Source: Rotaria macrura (lineage: Eukaryota > Rotifera > Eurotatoria > Philodinida > Philodinidae). Taken from it: a stretch of DNA of 64,000 nucleotides. The translations under genes were made by a program, and so were the position numbers. The notes beneath the pieces are model-generated. The model did no database searches and was not told the origin of the DNA. It saw nothing but the letters and a program-made list of their open reading frames with translations. Positions 1 to 11,400 of the stretch are shown piece after piece. The stretch is taken from assembly GCA_900239685.1 (NCBI GenBank), contig OENT01000263.1, positions 1-64,000 on the forward strand, in the 5' to 3' direction. How positions within the stretch are numbered: the stretch's first letter is position 1; the number at the start of each line of letters is the position of its first letter.

Positions 1-1399
1 CCCCTTATATTTAATTGAGGTGTGAAACAGTTGTTTGAGGAGTGTCAGCAAAAGTTCTGTTGAAAACAATTCGTCGATTTATCGGTTTCGTCTGAGACTC
101 GAATTCATTCATTCATGCAGACACGAGTTCTATCAGTTCAAGAAAGCACTGTGCATGGCATTGGACTCATGGAAGGTGGCATTTAACAATTATTAAACGA
201 GAAGCATATCGATGTATAGAATTTAATAAATATTTTAATAGAGCAAAACATTCTACCTCGAGCAAGTTAAATTTAATTGAATCGTTTGCATAAATTAGTA
301 GTCTTTTCAATTAAAAACTGAATTTCGGCTCATATAAAAGTGATTCATATATCTGTTATGAAGAGAGAAGTCTTCAAGAGCACGTCAAATTCGTGATCAA
401 CACATCTTATTCTATCTATTTATCTTACAAATATGAAAAATTCAGAATCGGAACTGTCTTTATTGTTGACACTGATTTTAGTTTTTTTTCGCATCGATCA
501 CGAATTTTCATCAAACGTCGTTTTTGGGAACAAAAATTAGCTAAGCATAACCGAGTGTATATTTCTACTTCAATGCGACCATATTTGAAGTTAAAAAAGA
601 GGCTAATACTGAAAGTAGCCGAGACTGCTCGGTGACCGAGACCGGAATGACCGAGACCGAGACTAACCGAGACCGAGCGGCTCGGTCTCGGTACATCCCT
701 AGCTTGAAGCAGAAGTTCTATTGAAATCTTGGGATAGCTCATTCGAACCTATTTTTAGGAACTCCATTAAATATCAAGTAATAGAATCGTAAGAGTCTGA
801 AAATATCGAACGAGAAGAAAATTATTTAAACAAAATATTCTACTTTTAAGTGAACTCACTCTTTTGTAACATTCCTGTGTGAAGTAACTAGCTGCTGACA
901 ATTAAACAACTCAGGGAAAGAACATTTATTTTGCTAGGGAACTTTCAAGATGCTCCATTTTTCATGTGATATAATGTATCCGAATCCTATTTAATAGTAA
1001 TGAATCATAATTGAGCAAAATTTGCGGGCATAAATAGTAGCATACGGTATGGTTATCTCTAATTATGAGGTCATTCTAATACACCCGCACCTGTACGTAA
1101 CAAGGGAAACCGGAGCATGGTGTATCCATTGTGGAAAGGATATCCGATTTCGAAATGATCTCACACCTCAACTAGCTACGTGTCATAGCGAATTTCGGTA
1201 CTTTTTTTTACAGCTTCTTTCGAAAAACGCATTAGTCATGTTAACAATCTTTATAGAAAAATAATTCTTAGATAGATCCATTGAACAATTTTAAAACCGA
1301 AAGAGTTCAGACTCCTATGGTTTCAATATCTAAAAGTAGGAAGTTAATAAAATCATTATTCAGCAGAATTATACTCAAATGCAGCGAAAATGTCAATGT
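1..1399. other. AT-rich flank without a recognised gene
   Basis: Apart from the low-complexity block at 617-702, I see no exon chain, RNA gene or long ORF with convincing composition. Short ORFs at 393-635 and 1049-1264 have no recognisable motif and no splice context. Confidence 0.5.
617..702. repeat. CCGAGA low-complexity block with hAT-like end
   Basis: GC-rich array of CCGAGA-type hexamers and pentamers in otherwise AT-rich DNA. It folds on itself because a CCGAGACCGAG stretch is followed by CTCGGTCTCGG. On the minus strand it begins CTAGGGATGTACCGAGACC, which resembles the end of some hAT transposons. Only one end is visible, so this is at best a remnant. The family assignment is inferred from memory of hAT termini. 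Confidence 0.45.
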
Positions 1400-2670
1400 T
1401 TATGGGTTAAGAATGGGAGCATGAGCTGGTATTTGTTTTATTGTCAATGTTACGGTGGATGACCCCAGCAGTTGTCCAACAATAAAACTTCTTCCGAAAA
1501 CAATGATGACTCGATCATGAAGATGAGATAGAGCGAAATCGGTAATGCCGTCGCCACCATACAAAGTTCCAAGCAACGAAAACAAAGCAGTATTTGTTGC
1601 AATAGGCAATAGTGTGCCATTAGGGAGAGCACAGCCCAATGGTGCAAAGTTGCCAACAAATGCCGCTATTTCTCCTAGTATTGTGAATTGAAAATCTATT
1701 GCACTAGAGCTTTGAGTTGGATAGATGCCTGTGACAACCATGAAATAAGTAATAACCAAAAAAAGCTGTCGATTATCTATCGATTTTCAACTACCTACAC
1801 TGTTGGTTTGATTGACATTATACTTACTACCGGTTAGACTATGCTGATGAACAAGCATATTGTTGGACATTAAACTTACAGATTCTGATCCACTGGTCTC
1901 AACGAGCTGTGTGTTTGAATCAGTGGCAACATCCACTGCTATTCTTCCTCCTAAATCTGGTAAACGAAAATTGGACACGCCATCACCTCCACATGTAGTG
2001 TCAATTATAGTAAATAGAGCTGTATTCATTGCAATCAATATGAAACTTTCATCAACTAGTGCCCAACCTCTGGGAACAACGTTTCCCGTAAAAGAAACGA
2101 TTTGACCGACGAACAGTAGCTGACTGATGGAGGAACCAGGTGACGAATAAATACCATTCACGCATACGAGATAGTTTATTGCCAATAACGGCTGCATATG
2201 ATAGAACGGTTGGGATCCACCCATGATACTTGTCAAATCAATTGAACTATAGGTATTGAATGCTCATGAGCTGGCATCTGATTTGTTGTCAATGTAACTT
2301 GTTGAGTTCGAGTTCGCTCACCCAATGTATACGACGACAGCCAACTATCAAGGTCACTACTTATCATTTCAACACCTTGAAAATTGGGCAGAGCGAAATT
2401 TGAAATACCGTCCCTGCCGTAGGCTGTACCAAGAATCGAAAATATTACTACGTTGAATGCTATAGAAAGCAATTGATCATTGTCCTGTGGAGCACCGCCA
2501 GGGGCGAAGTTAAATGGAAAGGTTCGAATTACACATAGAGGATATGCAGAGCTCAACGGTACCGTCTGCATGAGTACCAAAGATGACTGCATATTATTGA
2601 CAGGGTGTCCACCACCAGTGATGCCATTGACTAGAATAGTAGTAAAGCGTTTAGTCGCCGTGATCTCTCA
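1400..2670 (-). pseudogene. Tandem phage tail-collar (MdpB-type) modules, frame-broken
   Basis: The minus strand encodes three successive modules of the phage tail Collar / microcystin-dependent-protein family. They lie at 2592-2233, 2236-1787 and 1759-1400. Each holds the family core: an N-F-A-P or N-V-V-P-R-G-W-A-L stretch, then N-T-A-L-F-type and G-G-D-G-(I/V)-(S/T)-(N/D)-F-(A/R)-L segments. Modules 1 and 2 end in P-A-H-E-H-S and V-H-Q-H-S-L-T-G. Upstream of module 1, reading continues from about 2670 with G-G-G-H-P-V-N-N-M-Q, the usual linker after a preceding module, so a further copy is probably lost. Modules 1 and 2 are offset by a frameshift with no good intron. Modules 2 and 3 are separated by a stop that a roughly 35-bp intron could remove. 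In phages and bacteria the domain sits in tail fibres or secreted proteins. Its presence here suggests an old horizontal transfer, now decaying. Domain identity is strong; gene status is uncertain. Confidence 0.65.
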
Positions 2671-2807
2671 AATAGAAAGATTACTTGTCGACTATGGAAT
2701 TCGTATTGTTGAATCATACATGCAAGGTGTTGTATTCGATTATAGATAGTTTACTGATTCAAACACCGACCTTAAAAAAAATTCGATTCGATTGCTTTGA
2801 AACAAAG

Positions 2808-3591
2808 CTGGGCAACTCAATTCAAAAAATGACGAACTCAACTCAACTCAATTCAATTCATTGGCGTAGTTGAATTGAGGTACTTTTCAAAATTCTATGA
2901 ATTGTTTTGAATTGAATTGAAAACGATTTGAAAATATCAATGAATTGAATCGAATTGGGTTGAAATTTGCTTTTTTGAGACATGCAAATTCAATTCAACT
3001 CAAAGAAATTTTGAAGCTTGTTTTTGGAAGTTCAATATTCATAGTATAACTAATGAAGTGAAAATTCAAGTTGTAATTAGTTTATTTTATATTTTTCTTG
3101 AAAGTATTATCTCCAGGTAGCTGTATCACACTGAATATCCATAGATACCGCCTACACTCGAACGATCTTCTTATATTGTTTTCTTTATTTCTTTCTTTGA
3201 CGCAGGTATATAGTTTATGTATTAGTAATTTTTTTTCTTATTCTCTCGGGTCACGAATACAATACAATAATCATTTATCCTTATCCACCAGTGGAACATC
3301 GCGAATAGTCTTTGTTTCGTTGGACTGGCATGATGCTTATGGCTAAACATATATATATATATACGTATATACCTCGTAAAATACATTCATCTTTTGTTCA
3401 ATAGCACTTCATTCATCTACAACTTCTTTTAAGTTGATACACAGCAATAAAACTGTTAACTCTTTCGATGAAGGAGAATAAAAGAAAACGTATTAACTAG
3501 ACCTTTTCAAGTTAATTGAATTGAATTGAGTTGAAGTTTTCTTTGAAAGGACTGAATTGAATTGATCAACATTATGAGTTGAGTTACCCAG
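2808..3591. mobile_element. hAT-like non-autonomous element with TTGAA/TTGAG arrays
   Basis: The left end CTGGGCAACTCAATTC (2808) is inverted at the right end, whose reverse complement is CTGGGTAACTCAACTC (ending 3591). Just inside both ends lie dense arrays of TTGAA/TTGAG pentamers (about 2821-3005 and 3510-3576). The interior is ordinary AT-rich sequence with no transposase. The (CAAAG)CTGGGCAA-type terminus resembles hAT ends, but I could not find a clean 8-bp target duplication. A short palindrome (GATTCCAAA/TTTGGAATC) abuts the right end. Confidence 0.5.
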
Positions 3592-4243
3592 ATTCCAAAG
3601 TTTGGAATCTTGAATTGCTGCACGTTTCATTCATCGATCGGAATCAACTAATTAAAGAGCTCAAATGATGCTCTACGACACATATTAGTGTAAGAAACCA
3701 TAAAAATGATAAGTGCGCTTATTTCATGAGACCTTATCGCACATAAATTTTTAAGTAGAAAATGCAACAGGTTAGGATTCCTGCTCTCATTGATTACGCC
3801 TAAATATCTTTCCTGCATTCATTGACTGTCTTGTGAGCAATATGAACTATTTTTGAATGTCCTAGTCTTAGTGTCGATGAGAACAGAAGCTATTTTATTG
3901 TTCATCGAGTCAACAAAGAGAACAGAGGGATAAGATTGGATTGTTTCAAAGAGAAAACCTATAGAAGTTCATGCAGATCTCATAGAAAAGATATTGATTT
4001 CTCTTGAGTATCAGTCAAATTATAAGCAACTCAGTTCTTATGCTGATCACAGTTCATATAGAAACGAAAAAAAAATCATAATTATGATCTAGATCAACTA
4101 TTTCGTACACATTCAACGATCAGTTCTACAAAATGTATTTGCTATTGATCACATGAAAAACAAATGATTTTCACGAAGCCTTCGTTCAACAATTTAGCTA
4201 AACTTCGCCAATGACATGTTTGAAAATTCGAAATCTTTACTGA
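3592..4243. other. Intergenic AT-rich stretch
   Basis: No ORF, RNA or repeat that I can support. Confidence 0.5.
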
Positions 4244-5607
4244 TCACAAGGCGAGTGAATCATTCTCAGTCGATGGAGTAGCAGTTGTTGTTGTTGCTGT
4301 TGTAGTCATGATAATACTGTCTGTAATGATAATATTCGTAAGAAAGTATGCAATGTAATAATATTGAGAAATATTTTAAAGATTGTTCGTTGCATGCTTT
4401 TTCAACGTTGGTCTTGCTATTTTCAGATAATCAAATGAACCGCTTTCTTTTATGACTTACTTCCTAATGCAATATATTTTCTGATATGTTTCATATATAA
4501 GCTAAAATATTCAATCACTCGAACGACATTTTTTATTGTTTGCAATGAAGGACGGAGGAGTTCAACTGAAAAGTTAGACTCTATTTTCTTTTCAAAAAGA
4601 CGTTACTTTCCGAAGGAATAATGGATTACTATCTGCTGTTTAGAGAGCAAAATGATGTGTTGAGCATTTATTCAGGATAGAGGATAAATTCGACAAAATC
4701 AGTAGAAAATGCTATACTATACTTGTCTTGAACGAATTAACTTACTGAAAGAAGAATAAATCGAGATTGGCGTTGGAATTCTTGTTATTAATTCAACGAT
4801 GACTTCTTCAATTGAACAAAGATGCATGTGAATTACGATGTGCACGCCATTGACTTAATATGAAGATCTAATATCGAAGTCAGTGTTTTGTTGAAATTGT
4901 TTTGCAATAATAAGAAAAAAAAGTCATCGATACATTTAAGCGAACGGCAAAGATGATTTCGTTGATAAAGAATAGTAAGCTTGAAATTAAAGTTTTTACT
5001 TGAGACACTACCATCAGAGCATTGGATCCTAAAAGAATAGATATTATGCGTATACACTTTCCATGCTACTTTGAGGAAATGTCTTACAATCGTTGACGAA
5101 GACGTCGTAGTACTGCCACGTTTTGAATCTGTTCCACAGTAAAGGTATTCGATTTGAAATCGAGTACTGATTCAAACTATATCGAGATCGAGAATGAATT
5201 GCACGATAAGAATGTGGCGCAAAGTCAATGAAAAAGAAACCAGTGATATAAATACTTCTCTGTCCATATTTGAGAAATCAGTGATCTTAGGTTCAATATT
5301 GATACTAGTCGTGTCAATTAATGAATATATCTCTGCATAGTCAAACACTACCATTGAATAGAGAAAACTAGATATTCAATAACCTTACTATAATTGATCG
5401 ATTTTCTCGTGATAGATCCACTACTATCTTTCAAATATACAGGAATGAGTCCTACAGCTACTACGAATGCCATAAGAAATAGTAGCACGCTGAAACATAT
5501 GCATGCGATCCTAGAAATTGGGCACCAACTTCAAGTATAACAAAAAAGGAAATTATCTCTATTGCAATCGAGAAGTATTTTCTACCACCAGCATCTCTTA
5601 TTTTCAT
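4244..5607 (-). CDS. Possible multi-exon type II membrane protein (tentative)
   Basis: Exon-like segments on the minus strand hint at a gene, though I could not join them all. The segment 5510-5389, between a TTTCTAG acceptor and a GTAAGG donor, encodes a clear membrane helix (C-F-S-V-L-L-F-L-M-A-F-V-V-A-V-G-L-I-P). A following segment from 5332, after an ATGCAG acceptor, stays in frame for about 42 codons. A segment ending near 5112 with a GTAAG donor joins in frame to 5043-4833, which ends in a stop. A separate last-exon-like piece at 4320-4244 reads as a Thr-rich tail ending S-T-E-N-D-S-L-A-L. The opposite strand of that piece also reads as a Val-rich hydrophobic stretch, so even its strand is uncertain. 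No family recognised. Confidence 0.3.
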
Positions 5608-5612
5608 CTATG

Positions 5613-8474
5613 CTTGAGCCGTATTGGATCAAGTCGCATGTATAAATCTATGTTGACTTTTTATAACACGTTTCCGATAGTTTAACATCATGGTAAATAT
5701 ATAAGAATTTGATTCTCTGGCAGGTTTTATTGCTTTTAATATAAATACTTCTTGCATCGTTGAGCAATGAAGCGTCATGACCATGATTTTCAAGTTGATG
5801 TCAGTTAATAATCATGTTCGTCAATAGTGACTCGATGCATTTTCGTATGTACAAAAGAAACTGCATATGAGAATGTAGCGACGCACATAATATATGCTTT
5901 TTTGAGTTCTATACTGATGTAATAACTAAAGAAGAAAATGAAAGGCATAATCTACACGGAGATCAAATTATCTTGTTTTGCACTTTAAACGATGCACTTT
6001 GTAAAGTATACTGTATGAAAAATTCTTGTACTGTTGCATAGAGTTTATTCAACTACTTAGTATCAAAACATGATTATCAATTTTTATCAACTATTTTGTG
6101 ATGGCTTCTAAAAAGCATTCTCACTGAATTATATAGAGGAAACCCTTTGTGCAGTTCATTGGTCATAAGTGAATCCATTACAAATGAATAGAACAATTTA
6201 GTTAACTTACTTAGGATTCTATTCAGACTAGTGATAAATCACATGATGGTTAATTAAAAATAAGCACAAATAGAATACATAGAGTCTATACATTTTTAAC
6301 GTAATTTGTAATGAGATGACTTGTCGGATTTCGATCAAGCGATGGTGCTCGAATCCATCGGACTTTTTTCATTAAGGTCATTCTTTGCAATATCTCGTTG
6401 TACCCTTTTTATCATCGGAATTCAAGGCCATCATTAATGCGGTTCTCATATATTTTGATGAAAATTTCAAGACAGTATTTGATATCTAATAGATACACAG
6501 GCTTTAACACTGTAAATACAAACATAGTGCTTGTTCATTCGGTATGAAATATAGAGACTAACCGAAGAAAATGGACTCTATGTAACGAATAAACATATGT
6601 TTAGAGAATTCGTCATATTCTAGGTACAAATTAACTGTTTTTTTTTCGTCATGTACGGAAGATGATCTCACCTGTCTATAGTTAACAGTATCGACAGCAG
6701 AGAGTTATGATGGATAAGTTTGAATTTTGAGAAATTTTAATTATTGTTAGAATTCCCTTTATGCATCATTCTGAATCTACATTCGTTTTTTTTTCTTCAA
6801 ATAAACATTGAATTAATACATCGAGCTTACTTTTCTCTCACAAAAAAAGACATGCCGAGAAATAATATACTCAGTTAGAGTATCTTCTTTTATTTCTTTG
6901 TCATATTGCCTTCTATAGTGTCATTTTCTTCTCTGAAGATCATATGTATTTTTCATGTATATCGTTTAATACTCTCTTTAGCTGTGTTCTCTGTGATATT
7001 TTCTTTTTCATAATACGCATGAAGAACTTTGATGAAGCGTGCTATTCATCATTCTATACTTATTTGTGATTCCTCTGTAATAAACAAAAAACATCGAATG
7101 GTGCTGTGACATAATCATTGATTTCTAACGTCCCAAATAATCCAACAGAATTAGTCGATTGATGATCGTCAATTTAGAAATCAAAATAAGAACAGAAAAC
7201 TACAAATACATGCTTTTTTCAACAACAAGAGACACTGAAATGTACTTAGATGATTTCGAGGAAGGTGCTCGTGTAAAATCGTCTAAGTTTTACGGACCTT
7301 GTATTTTTTATATAATAATGTACATTGGACAAGGTTTTACTGCCGATTAGCTGTCTACATTGCTCTGACTATGATTTTCAAGATCCACTAGATCAGTAGG
7401 GAAGGATTGAGTAGTTTCAAAAGTTTTCAATCAGGAACTAATAGTCTATGGTGTATTTGACACTCTATTTAGCAGAACTAATGTCTTTTTTGGAACAAAT
7501 CTGGAAGCAAATGTTTTCAGAAAAAGCTCGAATCTGCTGTTAGTTAAGCTATGCATGACCTACGAACAATGCAGTTCTTTTCTTGTTAGTAATTATTTTT
7601 GTCTATTTCACAATTGGTAACATCCATTAATTTGCAGATTTTGTTCATGCATCATAGATCATGCTAAAATAGTTCTATGGGCAAAGAATAACTGATGACA
7701 ATTGAATCGAACAAAAAATCAACAATTTTCTTTTTTAAAAATCGAATGTCATGATGTACTCTATAGAAATTGTTGCACGATTTTGAACTCAATTAAAACA
7801 GATCGATTCAGATTAATGTTTTTTATGTTCATCAACAATGTGACGTAGTTCTAGGTTTTAGTTCAATTTCTTCTTCTTAGTAATAAATAATACTGAAAAA
7901 AAAAGTTTGATTGACAAACGGTATTATGATATGGTTTGTTTTCTTGATGAATTGAAATTCTTTCCCATAATGGATAACAACATGGATAGAAAATACTCTC
8001 TATACGTGTTGGTAGTCAGAGCCGAAAACCATATGTGGTACTCTTCGATTCTTACGAATATTGTTCTATACTAGCTGTACGGTAAATAATTGTCCGATAT
8101 GGTAAAACATTTGATATTGTCTTGAAAAGTAATAGGACAAGAATAGAACATCCGTTTTGTTATCAATGACATTTATTTTTCTCTCTCTCTGATCTCTTAT
8201 GATAGAGACTATATAAATGCTTGCTCGATAACAAAATAGTCGTTTGTATACAAGCATACAATCTTCAATCGTCCCATTATCAGGTATTGATTGCTGAGAA
8301 CGAACGATAGTTCCAATAGAACATATCTTAATAAAACGTCTTTTGTTTATTAGAACACTTATTATAATAATCAAGAGTCTTCATCGCCTCAAAGTATGTG
8401 TTGAATTCTTTGAATAAAACAGGATGACATGTTTTTAAAATTAATTACTATTTCAATTCTATATTCATTGCAGA
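5613..8474. other. Long AT-rich region upstream of myosin
   Basis: No convincing exon chain. It must contain either the myosin promoter with a 5' UTR exon, or a promoter and outron if the transcript is trans-spliced, because a splice acceptor lies directly before the myosin start codon. ORFs at 7159-7350 (+) and 8066-8374 (-) lack motifs. Confidence 0.45.
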
Positions 8475-11400
8475 ATGATGTTCGATACGTCTGATCCGGA
8501 ATTAGTTGAAGCTATGAAATACTTGGCTTTACCAAACGAGGAAAAAATCAAGCTTCGATCAACACCATTCGATGCTAAAAAAGCATGTTGGGTACCTGAC
8601 CCAAAGGAATCGTTTATTGCTGCTGACATCGAAAGCACCAAAGATAATCAAGTTACAGTTAAAACCTGTAAAGGAGAAGTATGTTAATTGTTTTATCCAA
8701 TCAGTTGAACATCTTCAACAATAAACTTTTCTTTTCTCAGACACGAACAGTAAAAAAAGAGGAGGTTCAAGAAATGAATCCACCTAAATACTGGTGCATG
8801 GATGATATGGCTGATTTGACCTATTTGAATGATGCTTCCGTTTTAGCTACTCTACGTGATCGTTATTCAAGATGGCTTATCTATGTATGACTATTAAATA
8901 ATAAGAATTTGATTTTGATTTTTGTAATTTTTAGACATATTCAGGATTGTTTTGTGTTGTCATCAATCCTTACAAACGTTTACCGATTTACAACATGAAA
9001 GTCGTACTTGCATATCGTGGCAAGAAACGTACTGAAGTCGCACCACATTTATATGCTATTTCAGACAATGCTTACGCAAATATGCTTCGAGGTAAGCATG
9101 ATTATTTCAACAGTGATTGTTTGTCAGATGGCATGAAATATTATTATATCGATGATTTAGAATCGTTCAGAAAAAAACACAGATGTCATTTTTATAATCG
9201 ATGGAAAATCGCTTTTTTTACATTTATAATTATTTTTATCCTCATACAGGATTATGTTTTCATGAGAACAAACTAGATATCAGATAAAGCTATAACGAAA
9301 TCCATATGGTATTTATTCTGTCCTGACCTGAGAGTTAAATGTTAAATCAGAGAATGTTTCTTTTGATCTTTCTTTTTAATATACGAGAGACAAATATTCC
9401 TCATGAGATATACAATAGTGATATTCTTCATAATTTTGAAACATAACACATCGTCTCCGTTTTACAAAGCAATATAGTATTGAGAATTTCTAGGATACTA
9501 CGATATATCCTTGATAAAGCAATATTGAATAGGTTATCTCTACTTTGTTGACATCTGCGTTGAGAAACTAATGTAGTTGTATATCGATTTATAATTCTGA
9601 GAGAAGAAAAAAAGCTGATTATCATCAAGCTCGATGGTTAAATGACAAAAAACAATATTGAAACATTTATAAATGATTATGTTCTATATTCAGCTATAAA
9701 TTGTTGTCCTCTTTTAATGTCAAGACAATCAGAACTTATGGATAAAACAGACACAGATGTTCTTAAGGAGAACGTTAATCAAGCAAAACTAATTCATTTC
9801 AAGAGATTAATTATCATAACAAATTATTTTGTTTTTCTTATAATCAATGATAAAAAGACAAGATGTTGTTATGCATTCCATAGATCTAAGAATATGATTC
9901 GTTATAATCGATGCAGCATATTTACAACATAATCATTAACTAGAAAATAAAATATATTTATAGAATTTTTTCTAATTAAAAAGAACAGGAAGAATACAAT
10001 TAAACAAAATAACAGCAGGACTCATATAAATATCTACTAAAATGGATGAGTTTTTTAAACTTGAATTGTTCAAAATAGATATTAGCTATACACGAGACAT
10101 GATGTACGAATTTGACTTGAAGTTCTTTATTCTTTTATCCAAATTCATGATATAATAACCAACTAAGATCATAGAAATAGATAATGAATGAAATGATTCT
10201 AGTGCAAACTCAATGGAATTGAAGTATGCAAAACGATAGAGTTATTCATTGTAAGAAAATGTGTACTGTTTATCAGAAGGCAATTTCTGTTTTATATCTC
10301 ATGTGGTGTTAACCGACATAGAATTCATTCTAAATGTCTTGAAATTTAGATCGTGAAAATCAATCAATGTTGATTACCGGTGAATCGGGTGCTGGTAAAA
10401 CAGAAAATACGAAGAAAGTCATTCAATACTTCGCATTGGTTGCTGCTGCTGGTAACAAAAAGGAAGACGATGGAAAGGTAATTTTGTTTTTGAATGACAG
10501 AAATAAAATAATCTTATCATTTTCGTTACTAAAACTTAAATAGAAAACCATGACACTTGAAGATCAAATCGTCTCAGCCAGTAAGTTCAAAATTTCATTC
10601 AATTGATTACGAGCAAAAAAAAATTAACTAATTATCCTTATCATTATTAGATCCTGTCTTGGAAGCTTATGGTAACGCAAAAACGACTCGTAACAACAAC
10701 TCATCTCGTTTCGTAAGTTTTCTTTTTAATGAATGATTGATAAAATTAACAAGTCTGTTATATTGCATTCCTCTAATATGATTTTTCTTACTCACTTTTT
10801 CCTTTTTTTCATTAAACACACATAATATATATTTACATACACACACACGCACACACACACAGATCACGTATTGATGAATGCTACGAATGCTTAGTATATC
10901 AATATAAACTATGTGATCGATTGTATGTTATTCACAGTTTGAAGATAAATAATTTATTCCTCATTCATATGTGTTTATCTAGGGTAAATTCATTCGTATT
11001 CATTTCGGTTCAAGTGGTAAAATCGCTGGTGCTGATATTGAAGTATATTTACTTGAAAAATCTCGTGTCATCTTTCAAGTAAGATATTTTACTGAATGTA
11101 ACATTTCGAACAATCTTATCCTATGTATTTATATATAACTTTGTCAAGAAAGTATTAGTTAAAGTATGAAAAAGATCAGTTATGATCAAGTGTTGTTATT
11201 TAATAAGGAACCAAACAAAAAGAAAATCTCTCTTGAATAGATAAATTAATGATTGAGTTCTTTTCTTATGAATTGTTGACAATAAAAACGAGAAACAATT
11301 TTCTTTAAAAACAAATAAATATTTTGACAAAGTTATCGATAGAATAAAATTGTTCCAACAAACATGTTTATCAATTGCTGTTCAATTTAAATGACGTACA

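Noticed and set aside
2480..2749. Plus-strand ORF of 89 codons opposite the first tail-collar module
   Set aside because: The minus strand carries recognisable Collar motifs there; the plus frame is a shadow.
9642..9932. 96-codon ORF in myosin intron 3 as an alternative exon or nested gene
   Set aside because: No myosin similarity, no acceptor or donor in phase, composition like the surrounding intron.
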